This document shows, in pieces, positions 51,276-60,120 of a stretch of DNA of 64,000 bases. This DNA comes from Trebonia sp035294225. GTDB lineage: Bacteria > Actinomycetota > Actinomycetes > Streptosporangiales > Streptosporangiaceae. Every line of letters begins with the position of its first letter. Within the stretch, counting starts at the first letter, position 1. The translations under genes and the position numbers were made by a program. The stretch lies in contig DATGLH010000104.1 of NCBI GenBank assembly GCA_035294225.1, forward strand, positions 3,261 through 67,260. Direction: 5' to 3'. A model generated the notes under the pieces. The model had not been told where the DNA came from and did not search any database. It saw only the letters and a list, made by a program, of their open reading frames with translations.

Positions 51276-52976
51276 TTGTCCGCATCGAGCGCCGGGAAGC
51301 TGATCGCCGGCAAGGTGGGGTACGGGCTGACCTGCCTGCTGGCGGCGGTGGCGCTTGTCGCATCGGGCTACGCGCACAAGGTCGTCGGCCTGGTCAGCGC
51401 GACCGGCGGCGGGATCGCCATCAACGGCAGCCCCGCGGTCGGCGCGATGAACATCCTGGTGATGGGCCTGGAGAGCCGGACCGACTTCGAGGGCAACGTG
51501 CTGCCGAACAGCCTGCTCACCGCCATGCACGCGGGCAACGCGTCAGCCGTCGCGGCAGGGCAGGTCGGCGCCCAGGACACGAACACGCTGATCCTCATCC
51601 ACATCTTCGCGGGCGGCCAGCGGGCGGCCGGCTTCTCGGTTCCCCGCGATGACCTGGTCACCTACCCGCACGCCACCTACCTCGGGATCACCCGCGGGAA
51701 GATAGACCAGGCCTACGACTTCGCCTACAACCAGTCCCTGAGCCAGACCTACGGGTCGTCGATGAGCAGGAACGAGCGCTACAAGCTCGCCAACCAGGCG
51801 GGCCAGGCGTTCGAGATCGCCACGGTGGAGGCGGTCACCGGGGTGCGCGTGGACCACTTCGTCGAGGTGAACCTGTCCGGGTTCTACTACCTGGCCCAGG
51901 CGTTCGGCGGCATCGAGGTCTGCGTCAGGCCGGCGCCGGCCCAGGGCGGCCTCCCCGCCGGGGCGAACCTGCACGACAGCGCCTCCGGCTGGAACGCGGT
52001 GCGCGACGGCTACAACCTGAAGAAGGGGGGCGCCCAGTACCTGCACCTGGCGGCGGACCAGTCGCTCGCGTTCGTCCGTGCCCGCGACACGCTCCCGGGC
52101 ATCGACATCGGCCGCACCAAGCGGCAGCAGGCCGTCATCGACTACGTGATCTGGGCGCTGCGGCACAGGGGCGTGTTCAGCGATCTCGGCACGCTCAACA
52201 GCCTGCTCAACACCGCGAGCAAGTACGTCCTCACGGACTCGACCTTCAACCCGCTCGATTTCGCCGCCAACATGCGCGCGCTCACCGGCAGCCACGTGTC
52301 GTTCCGGACCCTGCCGATCTCCGGCCAGGTAAACGGCATGCCGCTCAACGGCAGCAATCAGGACGTCAACCTTATCAACGTGCCCTACCTCCAGCAGTAC
52401 GTGCGGAACGCCTTCTACCCGCAGCCCGCGGCCGGCAACGCCGCGGCGCCGCCCGGCAGCGCTGAGAAGACCGCCCCGGCCCCGGCGCCCTCGACGGTCA
52501 CGGTGGACGTCTACAACGGCAGCGGCACGCCCGGGCTGGCCGGCATGGTCTCGCGGGCGCTCGCCGCCCTGGGCTACCGGGCCGGCGCCGTCGCCAACGC
52601 GCCGGCGCAGTCGCAGGCCGTCCAGCCGGCCACGCAGGTGTTCTACGGCGCCGGGGCGTCGGCGAACGCGGCGAAGATCGCGGCCAGGTTCGGCTCGACG
52701 GCGACGGCGCTGGCGTCCCTGCCCGCCGGCCACGTCGAAGTGCTGCTCGGCTCGACGGTGACCGCGCTGCCCGCGGGCCTCGCGCCGTCCGGCACGCCGA
52801 CGGCGGGCACCCAGTCCGCGGGCACCCAGTCCGCCGGCGCGCCGGCCCCGGGCGCCAGCGCCGCGGATACGCCCGCGCCGTCGCCCTCGTCCACGGCGGG
52901 CGCGGACAACGGGGCGGCGGGCGGCGCCGTCACGGTCGCGCCGGACGCGAAGTACGGCATCCCCTGCGTCTACTGA
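51276..52976 (+). CDS. LytR-CpsA-Psr (LCP) family cell-wall glycopolymer ligase
   Basis: 566-residue membrane-anchored protein: an N-terminal TM helix (about residues 13-34), an LCP domain (residues 55-310; NILVMGLESR, DTNTLILIHI, SVPRDDLVTYP with the conserved Arg-Asp, and FVRARDTLPGIDIGRTKRQQ, quoted FVRARDTLPG and IGRTKRQQ), and a LytR_C domain (about 405-485; VTVDVYNGSGTPGLAG). It ends in an Ala/Thr/Pro-rich tail finishing GIPCVY. LCP enzymes transfer undecaprenyl-linked teichoic acid, arabinogalactan or capsule to peptidoglycan. The TTG start at 51276 has AAAGGAG at good spacing. Confidence 0.93.
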   Translation: MSASSAGKLIAGKVGYGLTCLLAAVALVASGYAHKVVGLVSATGGGIAINGSPAVGAMNILVMGLESRTDFEGNVLPNSLLTAMHAGNASAVAAGQVGAQDTNTLILIHIFAGGQRAAGFSVPRDDLVTYPHATYLGITRGKIDQAYDFAYNQSLSQTYGSSMSRNERYKLANQAGQAFEIATVEAVTGVRVDHFVEVNLSGFYYLAQAFGGIEVCVRPAPAQGGLPAGANLHDSASGWNAVRDGYNLKKGGAQYLHLAADQSLAFVRARDTLPGIDIGRTKRQQAVIDYVIWALRHRGVFSDLGTLNSLLNTASKYVLTDSTFNPLDFAANMRALTGSHVSFRTLPISGQVNGMPLNGSNQDVNLINVPYLQQYVRNAFYPQPAAGNAAAPPGSAEKTAPAPAPSTVTVDVYNGSGTPGLAGMVSRALAALGYRAGAVANAPAQSQAVQPATQVFYGAGASANAAKIAARFGSTATALASLPAGHVEVLLGSTVTALPAGLAPSGTPTAGTQSAGTQSAGAPAPGASAADTPAPSPSSTAGADNGAAGGAVTVAPDAKYGIPCVY

Positions 52977-53034
52977 ACCGGATTCCCTGCGTCTACTGCA
53001 CCGGGGCGGGCCCGTCTACTGCACCGGGGCGGGC
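52962..53034 (+). repeat. Duplicated LCP gene 3' end
   Basis: CCCTGCGTCTACTGAACCGG (52962-52981), which includes the LCP stop, is repeated at 52985-53004 and again in part at 53010-53027, each time with a CACCGG end. Similar short duplications occur at the paaE and SDR gene ends. Confidence 0.75.
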
Positions 53035-53084
53035 TAGCCCCGATCCGGCGCCCCGTCCGGCAGGGCCGAGTGTGCAGCAGGCGG

Positions 53085-53102
53085 TTTGAAACGTTATAAA
53101 AA
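53085..53102. promoter_or_regulatory. LacI-type motif, possible site 1 of the sugar regulon
   Basis: TTTGAAACGTTATAAAAA, an AT-rich match to the motif seen before the ABC and GH78 genes. It lies between the convergent LCP and GH63-like 3' ends, so an operator role is doubtful. Confidence 0.3.
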
Positions 53103-53140
53103 TCGGGTCCGTGCCATGGGGGCGCGGTGCCGGCGGGGGC

Positions 53141-54406
53141 CTAGAACTCCGTCACCGCGACGCGGCCCTGGAGCCAGGCGATCATATTGAGCACGAGGAA
53201 GTTCCAGTTCTGGAACCCTTTCGTCATGATCGGCTCGCCCGTGTCGGGATGGTAGAACTCATGCAGCGCGCCCGAGGTCTCGAGGTCACGCCCGAAGAGC
53301 CGGACGGTTTTCTCAGCGAGTCCACGGGCGTCATCGTCGAAGCCGTACTTCACGAGCCCTCGGAACACCATGTAGTTGGCCATGCCCCAGACGGGCCCGA
53401 GCCAGTTGGACGGGTTGTTCGACGCGCGCAGGTTGTACATTTTCTCTAGCCGCGAGAGGCTGCGAATCCCGTATGCCGCCGCGAAGGTGCGCGTGTCCCG
53501 AGCGCGCTCCAGCATCCGCTCCGCCTCCTCTGCCGATGCGAGCCCCGCCCACATCGGCAGGAAGCTAGACCAGCTGTCGATTCGCAGCAGCAGTGACGGC
53601 CAGGTGCGCGGTGCGCCGCGGTGCAGCCAGTCCGCAGGGTCAACCGGCCGCAGTGACAGGTCGGCGGAGTAGAAGGTGCCGTCTCGTTCGTCCCATAGGT
53701 GCGCCCGCATGGCATCGGCGAGGTCCTGGGCCTGCCGGCGCCTTCGGTCCGCCTCGGGGAGGTCGCGGAACTCCTCGAGCAGATACCCGTAGGCGAGGAG
53801 CTCGCGGTAGAGGAGGCTGTTCAGGTACACGGACGCCGTGCTCTTGTCCGGCCGGTAGAAGATCGACGGATCGTTGTCGACCCCGACCGCGAAGTCGGTC
53901 TGCCAGTAGGCGAGTCCGCTCTCGGCGTGCACGTGGCTCTCGAGGTAACGGTCGATGAAGCGGCCGATCGCTGCCATGTGCGGGCGGATCCAGTCCGCGG
54001 ACCCGAGGCGCCGCACGAGAAGAGCGGCGTGCTGCGCTAGCACCGGCTTGTGCATGTTCTCGGCGAACCCGCCAGCGCGCGTGGGGTCGCCGTGCGTGAG
54101 AGCCGCGGCGGGCGTGAGCTGGATCGGGACGACGCCATCGTCATCGGCGTGGTCGAGGAAGTTCAGGATGCTGCCCTGTTCGTAGGCCGCGAACCGGCCC
54201 GGACGGCCAGTGTCAGCCTCCACCTGCCCGAGCACGATGCTGATCGACCACGAATCCCAGTCCCAGAGCGCTGCTGAGTAATAAGGCGATCCCGGGCTCG
54301 ACGGCACCGTGTAGGGATGGGCTAGCTGGCCCGCGGGCTCGCGCGTCATCTGCTCGCAGCTCGTGCGGATGTGCTGTTCGAGAAGGCGCGTCCAGCGCTC
54401 AAGCAT
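53141..54406 (-). CDS. GH63-like (alpha/alpha)6-barrel glycoside hydrolase
   Basis: 421-residue cytosolic glycosidase resembling the trehalase/GH63/mannosylglycerate-hydrolase superfamily. Diagnostic are YYSAALWDWDSWS near residue 45, YWQTDFAVGVDNDPS with a candidate acid residue near residue 175, RPDKSTASVYLNSLLY, NNPSNWLGPVWGMANY and the C-terminal NWNFLVLNMIAW. It would hydrolyse an alpha-linked sugar imported by the adjacent ABC system. Two ATGs follow GAGGAG; I choose 54406. No signal peptide. It is divergent from the binding-protein gene across 590 bp that hold regulator-like sites. GC content here seems lower than in flanking genes. Confidence 0.82.
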   Translation of the reverse strand: MLERWTRLLEQHIRTSCEQMTREPAGQLAHPYTVPSSPGSPYYSAALWDWDSWSISIVLGQVEADTGRPGRFAAYEQGSILNFLDHADDDGVVPIQLTPAAALTHGDPTRAGGFAENMHKPVLAQHAALLVRRLGSADWIRPHMAAIGRFIDRYLESHVHAESGLAYWQTDFAVGVDNDPSIFYRPDKSTASVYLNSLLYRELLAYGYLLEEFRDLPEADRRRRQAQDLADAMRAHLWDERDGTFYSADLSLRPVDPADWLHRGAPRTWPSLLLRIDSWSSFLPMWAGLASAEEAERMLERARDTRTFAAAYGIRSLSRLEKMYNLRASNNPSNWLGPVWGMANYMVFRGLVKYGFDDDARGLAEKTVRLFGRDLETSGALHEFYHPDTGEPIMTKGFQNWNFLVLNMIAWLQGRVAVTEF

Positions 54407-54479
54407 CATCGCTCCTCAGCCATGGGATTACCGAGAGTGCCAGTATGCGGTTACGGAGGGTGCCAGCCGGCCGAAGATA

Positions 54480-54496
54480 TTGAATCGTTATAAACG
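54480..54496. promoter_or_regulatory. LacI-type operator upstream of the GH63-like gene
   Basis: TTGAATCGTTATAAACG, containing the palindrome CGTT-ATA-AACG. It lies 74 bp upstream of the GH63-like start. Its complement holds AACGATTCAA, shared with the site at 54853. Confidence 0.5.
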
Positions 54497-54802
54497 TTAG
54501 CCGGGAACGGGTTCGGGGATACTCCCGGCTTGCGCATGCCGCTTCCCGGCCCGCGGCCGCCCGCGCGGCCGCGGGCGGCGAGACTGCGGCGCACGTGGCC
54601 CACAGTGCGCACCTTCGCCCTAACGCTCGTATTACCGCACGTCAACCGGGCCATGTCGGCCAACGATGACAAGCGGCCCGTCGCTCGGGCACTCCATCGC
54701 CAGCGCGGTACGGGGTGACTGAGACCCGCCCGTGCCCGGCTCTGGTCAGCTTCGCGGGCGCCAGGCCGGGAGACACCGAAACTCTGCGCGGCACTCTGGC
54801 TG

Positions 54803-54820
54803 TGAAACGTGTTATTGACA
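54803..54820. promoter_or_regulatory. LacI-type operator overlapping the ABC operon -35 box
   Basis: GTGAAACGTGTTATTGAC overlaps the TTGACA -35 element. It shares TGAAACGTGT with the site before the GH78 gene. Confidence 0.55.
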
Positions 54821-54844
54821 GTACCCTGGCCCGTGCCTAACATA
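54816..54844 (+). promoter_or_regulatory. Sigma-70-type promoter of the sugar ABC operon
   Basis: TTGACA (54816-54821), 17-bp spacer, TAACAT (54839-54844). Predicted transcription start near 54851, giving a leader of about 145 nt before the binding-protein gene. Operator-like motifs overlap the -35 box and the start site, as expected for repression. Confidence 0.7.
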
Positions 54845-54852
54845 CCAGCAAC

Positions 54853-54866
54853 TTAAACGATTCATA
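54853..54866. promoter_or_regulatory. LacI-type operator at the ABC operon start site
   Basis: TTAAACGATTCATA, immediately downstream of the predicted transcription start, matching the AACGATTCA half of the site at 54480. Confidence 0.5.
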
Positions 54867-54995
54867 GCATGTCCTGCGTCACGTGACGTCGCACCACGTG
54901 ACGGTGGGTGAGGCGGCATACAGGCCGTCGGGACGCCCGCTCCCGCGTCATGACCATGGGCTCATGCCTGGTCTCCATCGAAGAAAGGATTCGAT

Positions 54996-56330
54996 GTGAA
55001 ACGACAGATCACAAGGCCGCGGCGGGCGTTCCCGTTCGCCGCCGCGGCGGGCATCGGCGCGTGCGCGCTGGTGCTCGGCGCATGCTCCAGTTCCGGAGGC
55101 AGCAGCTCATCGGCATCCGGCGCTGGATCGTCGACCTTCTCGATCCTGTTTACCACCGAGGACTCGCAGACCCCGCAGGAGCTGGACAAGCTCGCCGCGG
55201 GCGCCTGCAAGGCCGAGGCGTCAGCGATGCCCATCAGCCTCCAGCAGACGCCCAGCTCCAACATCAACCAGAAGGTGGAACTGCTCGCCGGCCAGAACGA
55301 CCTGCCGTTCATGTACGCCGCCGACAACAGCACGATCATCCCCGGCGGCACGTACTACAAAACGGGCAACGTCCTCGACATCGCCAAGGCGCTCTCCCAG
55401 CTGGGCGTGTCCAGCGACATGACGCCGGTCGCGGAGTCGACGATCAAGCAGACCTTCGACGGGACGGTCCCCTCGGTGCCGTTCCAGTTCAACATCGAGG
55501 GGCTCTTCTACAACAAGAAGATCTTCGCCGAGCATAACATCAGCGTGCCGACCACCTACGGCGAACTGCTCGCCGACGCGGCCAAGCTCAAGGCCGCCGG
55601 CGTCATCCCGTTCAGCGCCTCGGGGGCGACGGGGTGGACGATCAGCCGCTGGATCGGAATCCTGCTGTTCCGCGAGCTCGGCCCGGACGCCATGCTGGCG
55701 ATCAAGGACGGAAAGGCCAAGCTGACCGATCCCGAGTACGTGAAGGCGGCGGAGCAGGTCGCCGCCCTGGGCAAGGCGGGCTATTTCTCTCCCGGCATCA
55801 CGAGCCTCGACTACAACTCGGCGATCGCCCAGTTCCTGACCGGCAAGTCGGCCATGATGTACATGGGCACGTGGCTGCTGGCGCAGATTAACGACCCAAC
55901 GCAGAACAAGGAGGGGAACAACATCGGGTTCATGCCGTTCCCAGCCGTGGCCGGCGGTGAGGGCTCGATTGGCCAGTACCCCGCCAACGCAGGCTCGCCG
56001 AACGTGATCAACGCCAAGCTGTACGGAAAGAACGGCCAGGCCTGGCTGAAGTGTATCGCCGAGAACTACGGCAGTGCCGCGCTGAAGGACCAGGGCACGT
56101 TCTCCGGGTTCAAGGTCAACACGCCGGTGCCGGATCTCCCGCCGCTGACGTCCGACATTCAGTCGATCATCAACAAGACGCAGCAGAGCGTGCTGTGGTT
56201 CGAGGCCTATTTCAACCAGAAGGCCAACGCGGACGCGGCCAACAACGCGGCCCCGCTGGTTACGGGGCAGATGAGCCCGCAGCAGTACATGAGCATCCTC
56301 CAGTCCGACCTGGACTCCGGCGGATCCTGA
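54996..56330 (+). CDS. ABC sugar transporter substrate-binding lipoprotein
   Basis: 444-residue extracellular binding protein (family 1 sugar SBP). A basic signal peptide ends in the lipobox LGAC, followed by a Ser/Gly linker. The mature protein contains FSILFTTEDSQ, VPFQFNIEGLFYNKKIFAEH (quoted NIEGLFYNKKIF), the FSASGATGWT segment and AMMYMGTWLLAQI, typical of the MalE-like fold. It delivers an oligosaccharide or glycoside to the two permeases encoded downstream. GTG 54996 has GAAAGGA upstream. A 16-bp perfect hairpin follows the stop. No ATPase is encoded here, so a shared MsiK-type ATPase is likely. Confidence 0.94.
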   Translation: MKRQITRPRRAFPFAAAAGIGACALVLGACSSSGGSSSSASGAGSSTFSILFTTEDSQTPQELDKLAAGACKAEASAMPISLQQTPSSNINQKVELLAGQNDLPFMYAADNSTIIPGGTYYKTGNVLDIAKALSQLGVSSDMTPVAESTIKQTFDGTVPSVPFQFNIEGLFYNKKIFAEHNISVPTTYGELLADAAKLKAAGVIPFSASGATGWTISRWIGILLFRELGPDAMLAIKDGKAKLTDPEYVKAAEQVAALGKAGYFSPGITSLDYNSAIAQFLTGKSAMMYMGTWLLAQINDPTQNKEGNNIGFMPFPAVAGGEGSIGQYPANAGSPNVINAKLYGKNGQAWLKCIAENYGSAALKDQGTFSGFKVNTPVPDLPPLTSDIQSIINKTQQSVLWFEAYFNQKANADAANNAAPLVTGQMSPQQYMSILQSDLDSGGS

Positions 56331-56349
56331 CGGCACCGCGCGGCTGGCC

Positions 56350-56385
56350 GGGAGATGGTACCGGGCTCCCCCGGTACCATCTCCC
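56350..56385 (+). terminator. 16-bp perfect stem-loop between binding protein and permease genes
   Basis: GGGAGATGGTACCGGG (56350-56365), loop CTCC, and its exact complement (56370-56385), with no T-tract. It lies 20 bp after the binding-protein stop. It probably stabilises the upstream mRNA and limits read-through so the binding protein is made in excess over the permeases. Confidence 0.8.
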
Positions 56386-56433
56386 CTCGCGGCCCGGCCC
56401 GGATCTGACCTTCGCGGCCTCGGGGAAAGGACG

Positions 56434-57324
56434 ATGAGACACATACTCAGCAACCGGCGGGCGATCGTGGCGTTCATCGCGCCCGCGCTCGTCGTCTACC
56501 TCGGCGTCATCGTCGTGCCGGCCGTCTGGTCGCTCGTCTACTCCTTCTTCAAGGGGACACCGGCGCTCGGGTTCCATTTCGTCGGCATCGCCAACTTCAG
56601 GCAGCTGTGGACCGACCCCACGGTGCGGCAGACGCTGCTGTTCACGATCAAGTACACGGTCGTGCTGCTGACCTGCCAGATCGTATTCGGCTACCTGCTG
56701 GCGCTGTTCTACATCTTCGTGCTGCGCCGTTCGTCAACGATCATCCGCACGCTGGTCTTCTTCCCTGTCGTGCTGCCGCCTGTCGCCGTGGCGCTGCTGT
56801 TCAACAAGCTTTTCGCGATCGCGCCGCAGGTGGGCCCGGTGAACTCGGTGCTCCAGCTTCTCGGCATATCCCCGGTCGACTGGTTCGCCACCGGAACCGC
56901 CGCGTTCGTGGTGATCATCGTGATGGACCTGTGGCGGTCGGCGGGCTTCTACGCCGTCCTGCTCTACGCCGGGCTCGTCGACATCCCCGAGGACGTGATC
57001 GAGTCGGCCCGCATCGACGGCGCCGGCGGCTGGCGGCTGGTGAGGCACATCATCCTGCCGTTGTCGAAGCCGATCGTCATCGCCTCGGTCATCTTCGGCC
57101 TGAACGCGGACCTGAAGGTGTTCGACTCGATCCTCGCCCTCAACAACGGCGGCCCAGGCACGGAGACCACCCCGCTGAACCTGTACATGTTCCAGACGTC
57201 GTTCCTGTACAACGACTACGGCTACGGAAGCACCATCGCCATGCTCATCACCGTGCTGTGCCTCGCCGGGACAGTGCTCGTGTTCCGGTCGTCACGCCGC
57301 CAGGTGGAGAGGGAGGCCGTCTGA
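56434..57324 (+). CDS. Sugar ABC transporter permease 1
   Basis: 296-residue MalF-type inner-membrane permease with six helices. The cytoplasmic EAA loop appears as IPEDVIESARIDGAGGWRLVRHIILP (quoted ESARIDGAGGWRLVRHI), and the N-terminus FIAPALVVYLGVIVVPAVW is the family's first helix. ATG 56434 follows GGGGAAAGGACG. Its stop overlaps the next permease start (TGATG). Confidence 0.94.
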   Translation: MRHILSNRRAIVAFIAPALVVYLGVIVVPAVWSLVYSFFKGTPALGFHFVGIANFRQLWTDPTVRQTLLFTIKYTVVLLTCQIVFGYLLALFYIFVLRRSSTIIRTLVFFPVVLPPVAVALLFNKLFAIAPQVGPVNSVLQLLGISPVDWFATGTAAFVVIIVMDLWRSAGFYAVLLYAGLVDIPEDVIESARIDGAGGWRLVRHIILPLSKPIVIASVIFGLNADLKVFDSILALNNGGPGTETTPLNLYMFQTSFLYNDYGYGSTIAMLITVLCLAGTVLVFRSSRRQVEREAV

Positions 57325-58259
57325 TGGCGAGGAGTGGCGTCGGCGGGGTGCGCGCGCTGAACGAGGTGATCTGGCCGGAGGAAGGGCCGGCCACGACCCG
57401 GCGCAGCCGCCGCCGGCGTGGCTCGCTGCTGTCCGGCCTATCCCGCCGCGCGCTGACCAACATCCTGATCGTGATCATCGCGTTGGTCGAGATCTACCCG
57501 CTGTTCTGGATCCTGACCAGTTCGTTCAAGAGCCAGGACGACTTCACCACCCAGCCGCTGTGGTCGCTGCCGAAGCACCTCAACTTCCACAACTACGTGA
57601 CGGCATGGCTCACCGGGAACCTCGGCACGGACGCGCTGAACAGCCTGACCGTCACGCTCGTCTCGATGGCCGTCATCCTGCTCCTCGGGTCGGCCGCGGC
57701 GTTCGCCCTCGAGATCATGGTGTGGCGGGGACGGACCAGCATCCTGCTGCTCATCATCGGCGGCCTGATGGTACCCACCCAGCTGATCCTGCTTCCGCTG
57801 TTCACCATCTATTTCAAGCTCGGCCTCACGAACTCGCTGTTGCCGCTGATCATCACCTATATCGGCCAGGGGCTTCCGCTCACGGTTTTCCTGATGGCGA
57901 CGTATTTCCGGGCGGTCCCGCGCGAGCTTTTCGAAGCCTGCGCGCTCGACGGCGGCGGCGCGTTCCGCTGCTTCTTCTCGGTGGGCCTGCCGCTGGTGCG
58001 CAACGGCATCTTCACCCTGGGGCTGCTGCTGTTCTTCTCCATCTGGAACGACCTGCTCGTCGCCCTGACGTTCAACTCAAAGCCGTCGCTGTCCACCGTC
58101 CAGGTCGGACTGCTCAACTTCAACGGACAGTACGGTCAGGTCGCCTACGGGCCGCTGCTCGCCGCGATCAGCATCGTCATCTTCTCGACGTTCATCGTGT
58201 ACGCGCTGATCAACCAGCGGGTCATGCGCGGGCTCACCGCGGGCTCGGTCAAGGGCTGA
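57324..58259 (+). CDS. Sugar ABC transporter permease 2
   Basis: 311-residue MalG-type permease. An unusually long basic N-terminus of about 45 residues precedes TM1 (ILIVIIALVEIYPLFWI). The EAA loop reads PRELFEACALDGGGAFRCFFSVGLP (quoted FEACALDGGGAFRCFF), and LINQRVMRGLTAGSVKG is the standard C-terminus. ATG 57324 overlaps the upstream stop. Partner of permease 1 and the lipoprotein SBP. Confidence 0.94.
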   Translation: MARSGVGGVRALNEVIWPEEGPATTRRSRRRRGSLLSGLSRRALTNILIVIIALVEIYPLFWILTSSFKSQDDFTTQPLWSLPKHLNFHNYVTAWLTGNLGTDALNSLTVTLVSMAVILLLGSAAAFALEIMVWRGRTSILLLIIGGLMVPTQLILLPLFTIYFKLGLTNSLLPLIITYIGQGLPLTVFLMATYFRAVPRELFEACALDGGGAFRCFFSVGLPLVRNGIFTLGLLLFFSIWNDLLVALTFNSKPSLSTVQVGLLNFNGQYGQVAYGPLLAAISIVIFSTFIVYALINQRVMRGLTAGSVKG

Positions 58260-58268
58260 GGGATCCGC

Positions 58269-59120
58269 GTGATCGTCGACGCGCACGTTCACGCCTGGCC
58301 GCGCCGGCCCTACTCGCCGGGGCCCGGCCCCGGGCCGCCGGGGTCTTACCAGAGCCTGCTGCGCGAGATGGACGCCGCGAGCGTGGGCGCGGCCCTGATC
58401 GTGAGCGCCGCGCTGCCCGGCAACACCGGCAACAACGAGTACGTGGCCGACGCGGTGGCGGCCTGCCCTGGACGGCTCTACCAGCTCGCGGACGTGGACA
58501 GCAGGTGGAGCAAGACCTATCACCAGGCCGGGGCGGCGGACCGGCTCGCCGAGGTGTACGGCAGGCTGTCCCCCGTCGGCGTGTCACACTACCTCGCCGG
58601 CGACAACGATGGCTGGCTGCGTTCGGACGAGGGCCGCGGCTTCCTCGCGGCCGCGGACCGCCGTGGCCTCATCATGGGCCTCGCCGCCCCGCCGGGCTGG
58701 TTTCCCGACATTCTCCACGCGGCCGCGTCCGTGCCGCGGATGCCCGTGCTGCTCAACCATCTCGCGCTCGTCATGCTTCACCCGGACGGCGCGGCCGCGG
58801 GCCTGGACCTCGTCCGGCAGGGAGCCGGGCAGCACAACCTGATTGTCAAGGTCTCCGGCTACTACTACGGAAGCAACCGGCCCTCGGGCTACCCGTTCGC
58901 CGGCCGGCTCACGATCGTCCGCGCGTTTTACGATGCGTGGGGGCCCGGCCGGATGGTGTGGGCGTCCGACTTTCCCGCCTCGGCGCCGCACATGACCTAC
59001 CGGCAGAGCCTTGAGGTCCTCCGTGAGCACGCCGGTTTCATCGATCCGGCGGACATGCCGCTCATCCTGGGCGGGACGATGGGCGCCATTCTCGACGGAA
59101 GCTGGCGCGAGGCGCGCTGA
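58269..59120 (+). CDS. Amidohydrolase-2 family protein (sugar-lactonase-like)
   Basis: 283-residue TIM-barrel amidohydrolase (PF04909, COG3618-like). It starts IVDAHVHAWP with the HxH motif, has LLNHLALVML, VKVSGYYYG and WASDFPASAP with the conserved Asp. Relatives hydrolyse L-rhamnono-, L-fucono- or galactarolactones. Position directly after the permeases (9-bp gap), next to a SDR and a rhamnosidase, supports a sugar-lactone substrate. GTG 58269 start with GAGGGAT upstream. Confidence 0.85.
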   Translation: MIVDAHVHAWPRRPYSPGPGPGPPGSYQSLLREMDAASVGAALIVSAALPGNTGNNEYVADAVAACPGRLYQLADVDSRWSKTYHQAGAADRLAEVYGRLSPVGVSHYLAGDNDGWLRSDEGRGFLAAADRRGLIMGLAAPPGWFPDILHAAASVPRMPVLLNHLALVMLHPDGAAAGLDLVRQGAGQHNLIVKVSGYYYGSNRPSGYPFAGRLTIVRAFYDAWGPGRMVWASDFPASAPHMTYRQSLEVLREHAGFIDPADMPLILGGTMGAILDGSWREAR

Positions 59121-59188
59121 CGGGCGCCCGGTTACGCCGGGTGGTTCGCGGCAGGCTGGCGGACGCAGCGGCCGTTCCCCGGCCCCGC

Positions 59189-59259
59189 GGGCCCGTTCGG
59201 CGGCCCCGCCCGTGGGCCGCGGGCCTGTTCGGCGGCGGTCAGGGGGCCTGTTCGGCGGC
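59189..59259. repeat. Three copies of a 16-bp repeat reaching into the SDR 3' end
   Basis: GGGCCYGTTCGGCGGC at 59189, 59221 and 59244. The last copy encodes the C-terminal residues of the SDR on the opposite strand; the other two are intergenic. Confidence 0.75.
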
Positions 59260-60099
59260 CAGCTCGTCGCGCCAGAGGTGTTCTGGCTCGAAGCCGAGTT
59301 CGGCGCGCGCCCGGCCGATGGACATGAGCGTCTCGAACTCCCCGATCTCGCGCAGCGGCACGCCGGGAAACGCGCCACTGGCCAGCTCACGGCTCGGGAT
59401 CGAAAGCCCTGTGTCGGACGCCGCGATGTTGTAGGCCCGGAACCCGGGTGCGGCCCGCCCGAGGGCCAGGGAGATCGCGGCCGCGGCGTCGCGCGCGTCC
59501 ACATAGCTCCACACGAGGTCCCTGCGATAGGCCGGGTCCGCGTGCCGCGCGGCGAACCCCCGGTACTCGCCCTCCTGGGTGACGTTCGTGAAGCGGAGCG
59601 CCGTGATGCTCAGGTCCGGATCCCAGCGCACCAGCTGCGCGGCGATCGCTTCCTCGGCCACCTTCGCAAGCGCGTAGGTATTGTTGGCGCGCGGCGGGGA
59701 ATCCTCGTCAAGGGGGAGGTACGCCGGCGGCTCGGCGAAGGGGAATCCGAGCACGTTAATGCTGGACGCGTAGACGACGGTACGGATCCCCGCGCGCAGC
59801 ACGGCATGCAGGACGTTGAACGTGATGCTCATGTTCTCCTGGAACAGGGCGGCGTCCGGGACCAGCCCGTTGACGGGAATCGCCGCGAGGTGCACGACCG
59901 CGTCGAGGCCGGCATGGCGCGCCGTGACGCCGAGCACCGCGTCAAGCACCTGACCGTAGTCGGTCAGGTCGGCCTTTGTGAATCCGAAGCCCGGCACGCC
60001 GTCCTGGTCAAGGCCAAGCACGTCGTGGCCCTGACGGCGGAGCAGCCTCACCGTGGGCCGCCCGAGCTTGCCGGAGCTGCCGGTCACCGCGATGCGCAT
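59239..60099 (-). CDS. NAD-dependent epimerase/dehydratase (extended SDR)
   Basis: 286-residue Rossmann-fold enzyme: IAVTGSSGKLGRPTVRLL has the GxxGxxG nucleotide motif, VVHLAAIPVNG follows, and the YxxxK pair is in NTYALAKVAEE (about residue 143). ATG 60099 has GGGAGG upstream. Members include sugar-nucleotide epimerases and uronate or sugar 1-dehydrogenases. With a lactonase-type amidohydrolase and SMP-30 lactonase nearby, an NAD-dependent aldose (for example rhamnose or uronate) dehydrogenase is plausible. Convergent with the amidohydrolase gene. Confidence 0.88.
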   Translation of the reverse strand: MRIAVTGSSGKLGRPTVRLLRRQGHDVLGLDQDGVPGFGFTKADLTDYGQVLDAVLGVTARHAGLDAVVHLAAIPVNGLVPDAALFQENMSITFNVLHAVLRAGIRTVVYASSINVLGFPFAEPPAYLPLDEDSPPRANNTYALAKVAEEAIAAQLVRWDPDLSITALRFTNVTQEGEYRGFAARHADPAYRRDLVWSYVDARDAAAAISLALGRAAPGFRAYNIAASDTGLSIPSRELASGAFPGVPLREIGEFETLMSIGRARAELGFEPEHLWRDELAAEQAP

Positions 60100-60120
60100 G
60101 CCTGCCTCCCTGTTCCCGCC

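Larger units (their letters stand above)
54410..54995. other. Divergent regulatory region of the sugar module
   Basis: This 586-bp gap has no credible gene; open frames crossing it would cover the promoter. It contains three LacI-type motifs (54480, 54803, 54853) and a strong sigma-70-type promoter facing the ABC operon. The stretch 54530-54780 has no recognisable element. Confidence 0.7.

Noticed and set aside
54451..54843. 130-codon frame in the divergent sugar regulatory region
   Set aside because: It overlaps the strong promoter and operators, has no ribosome site and no recognisable domain.
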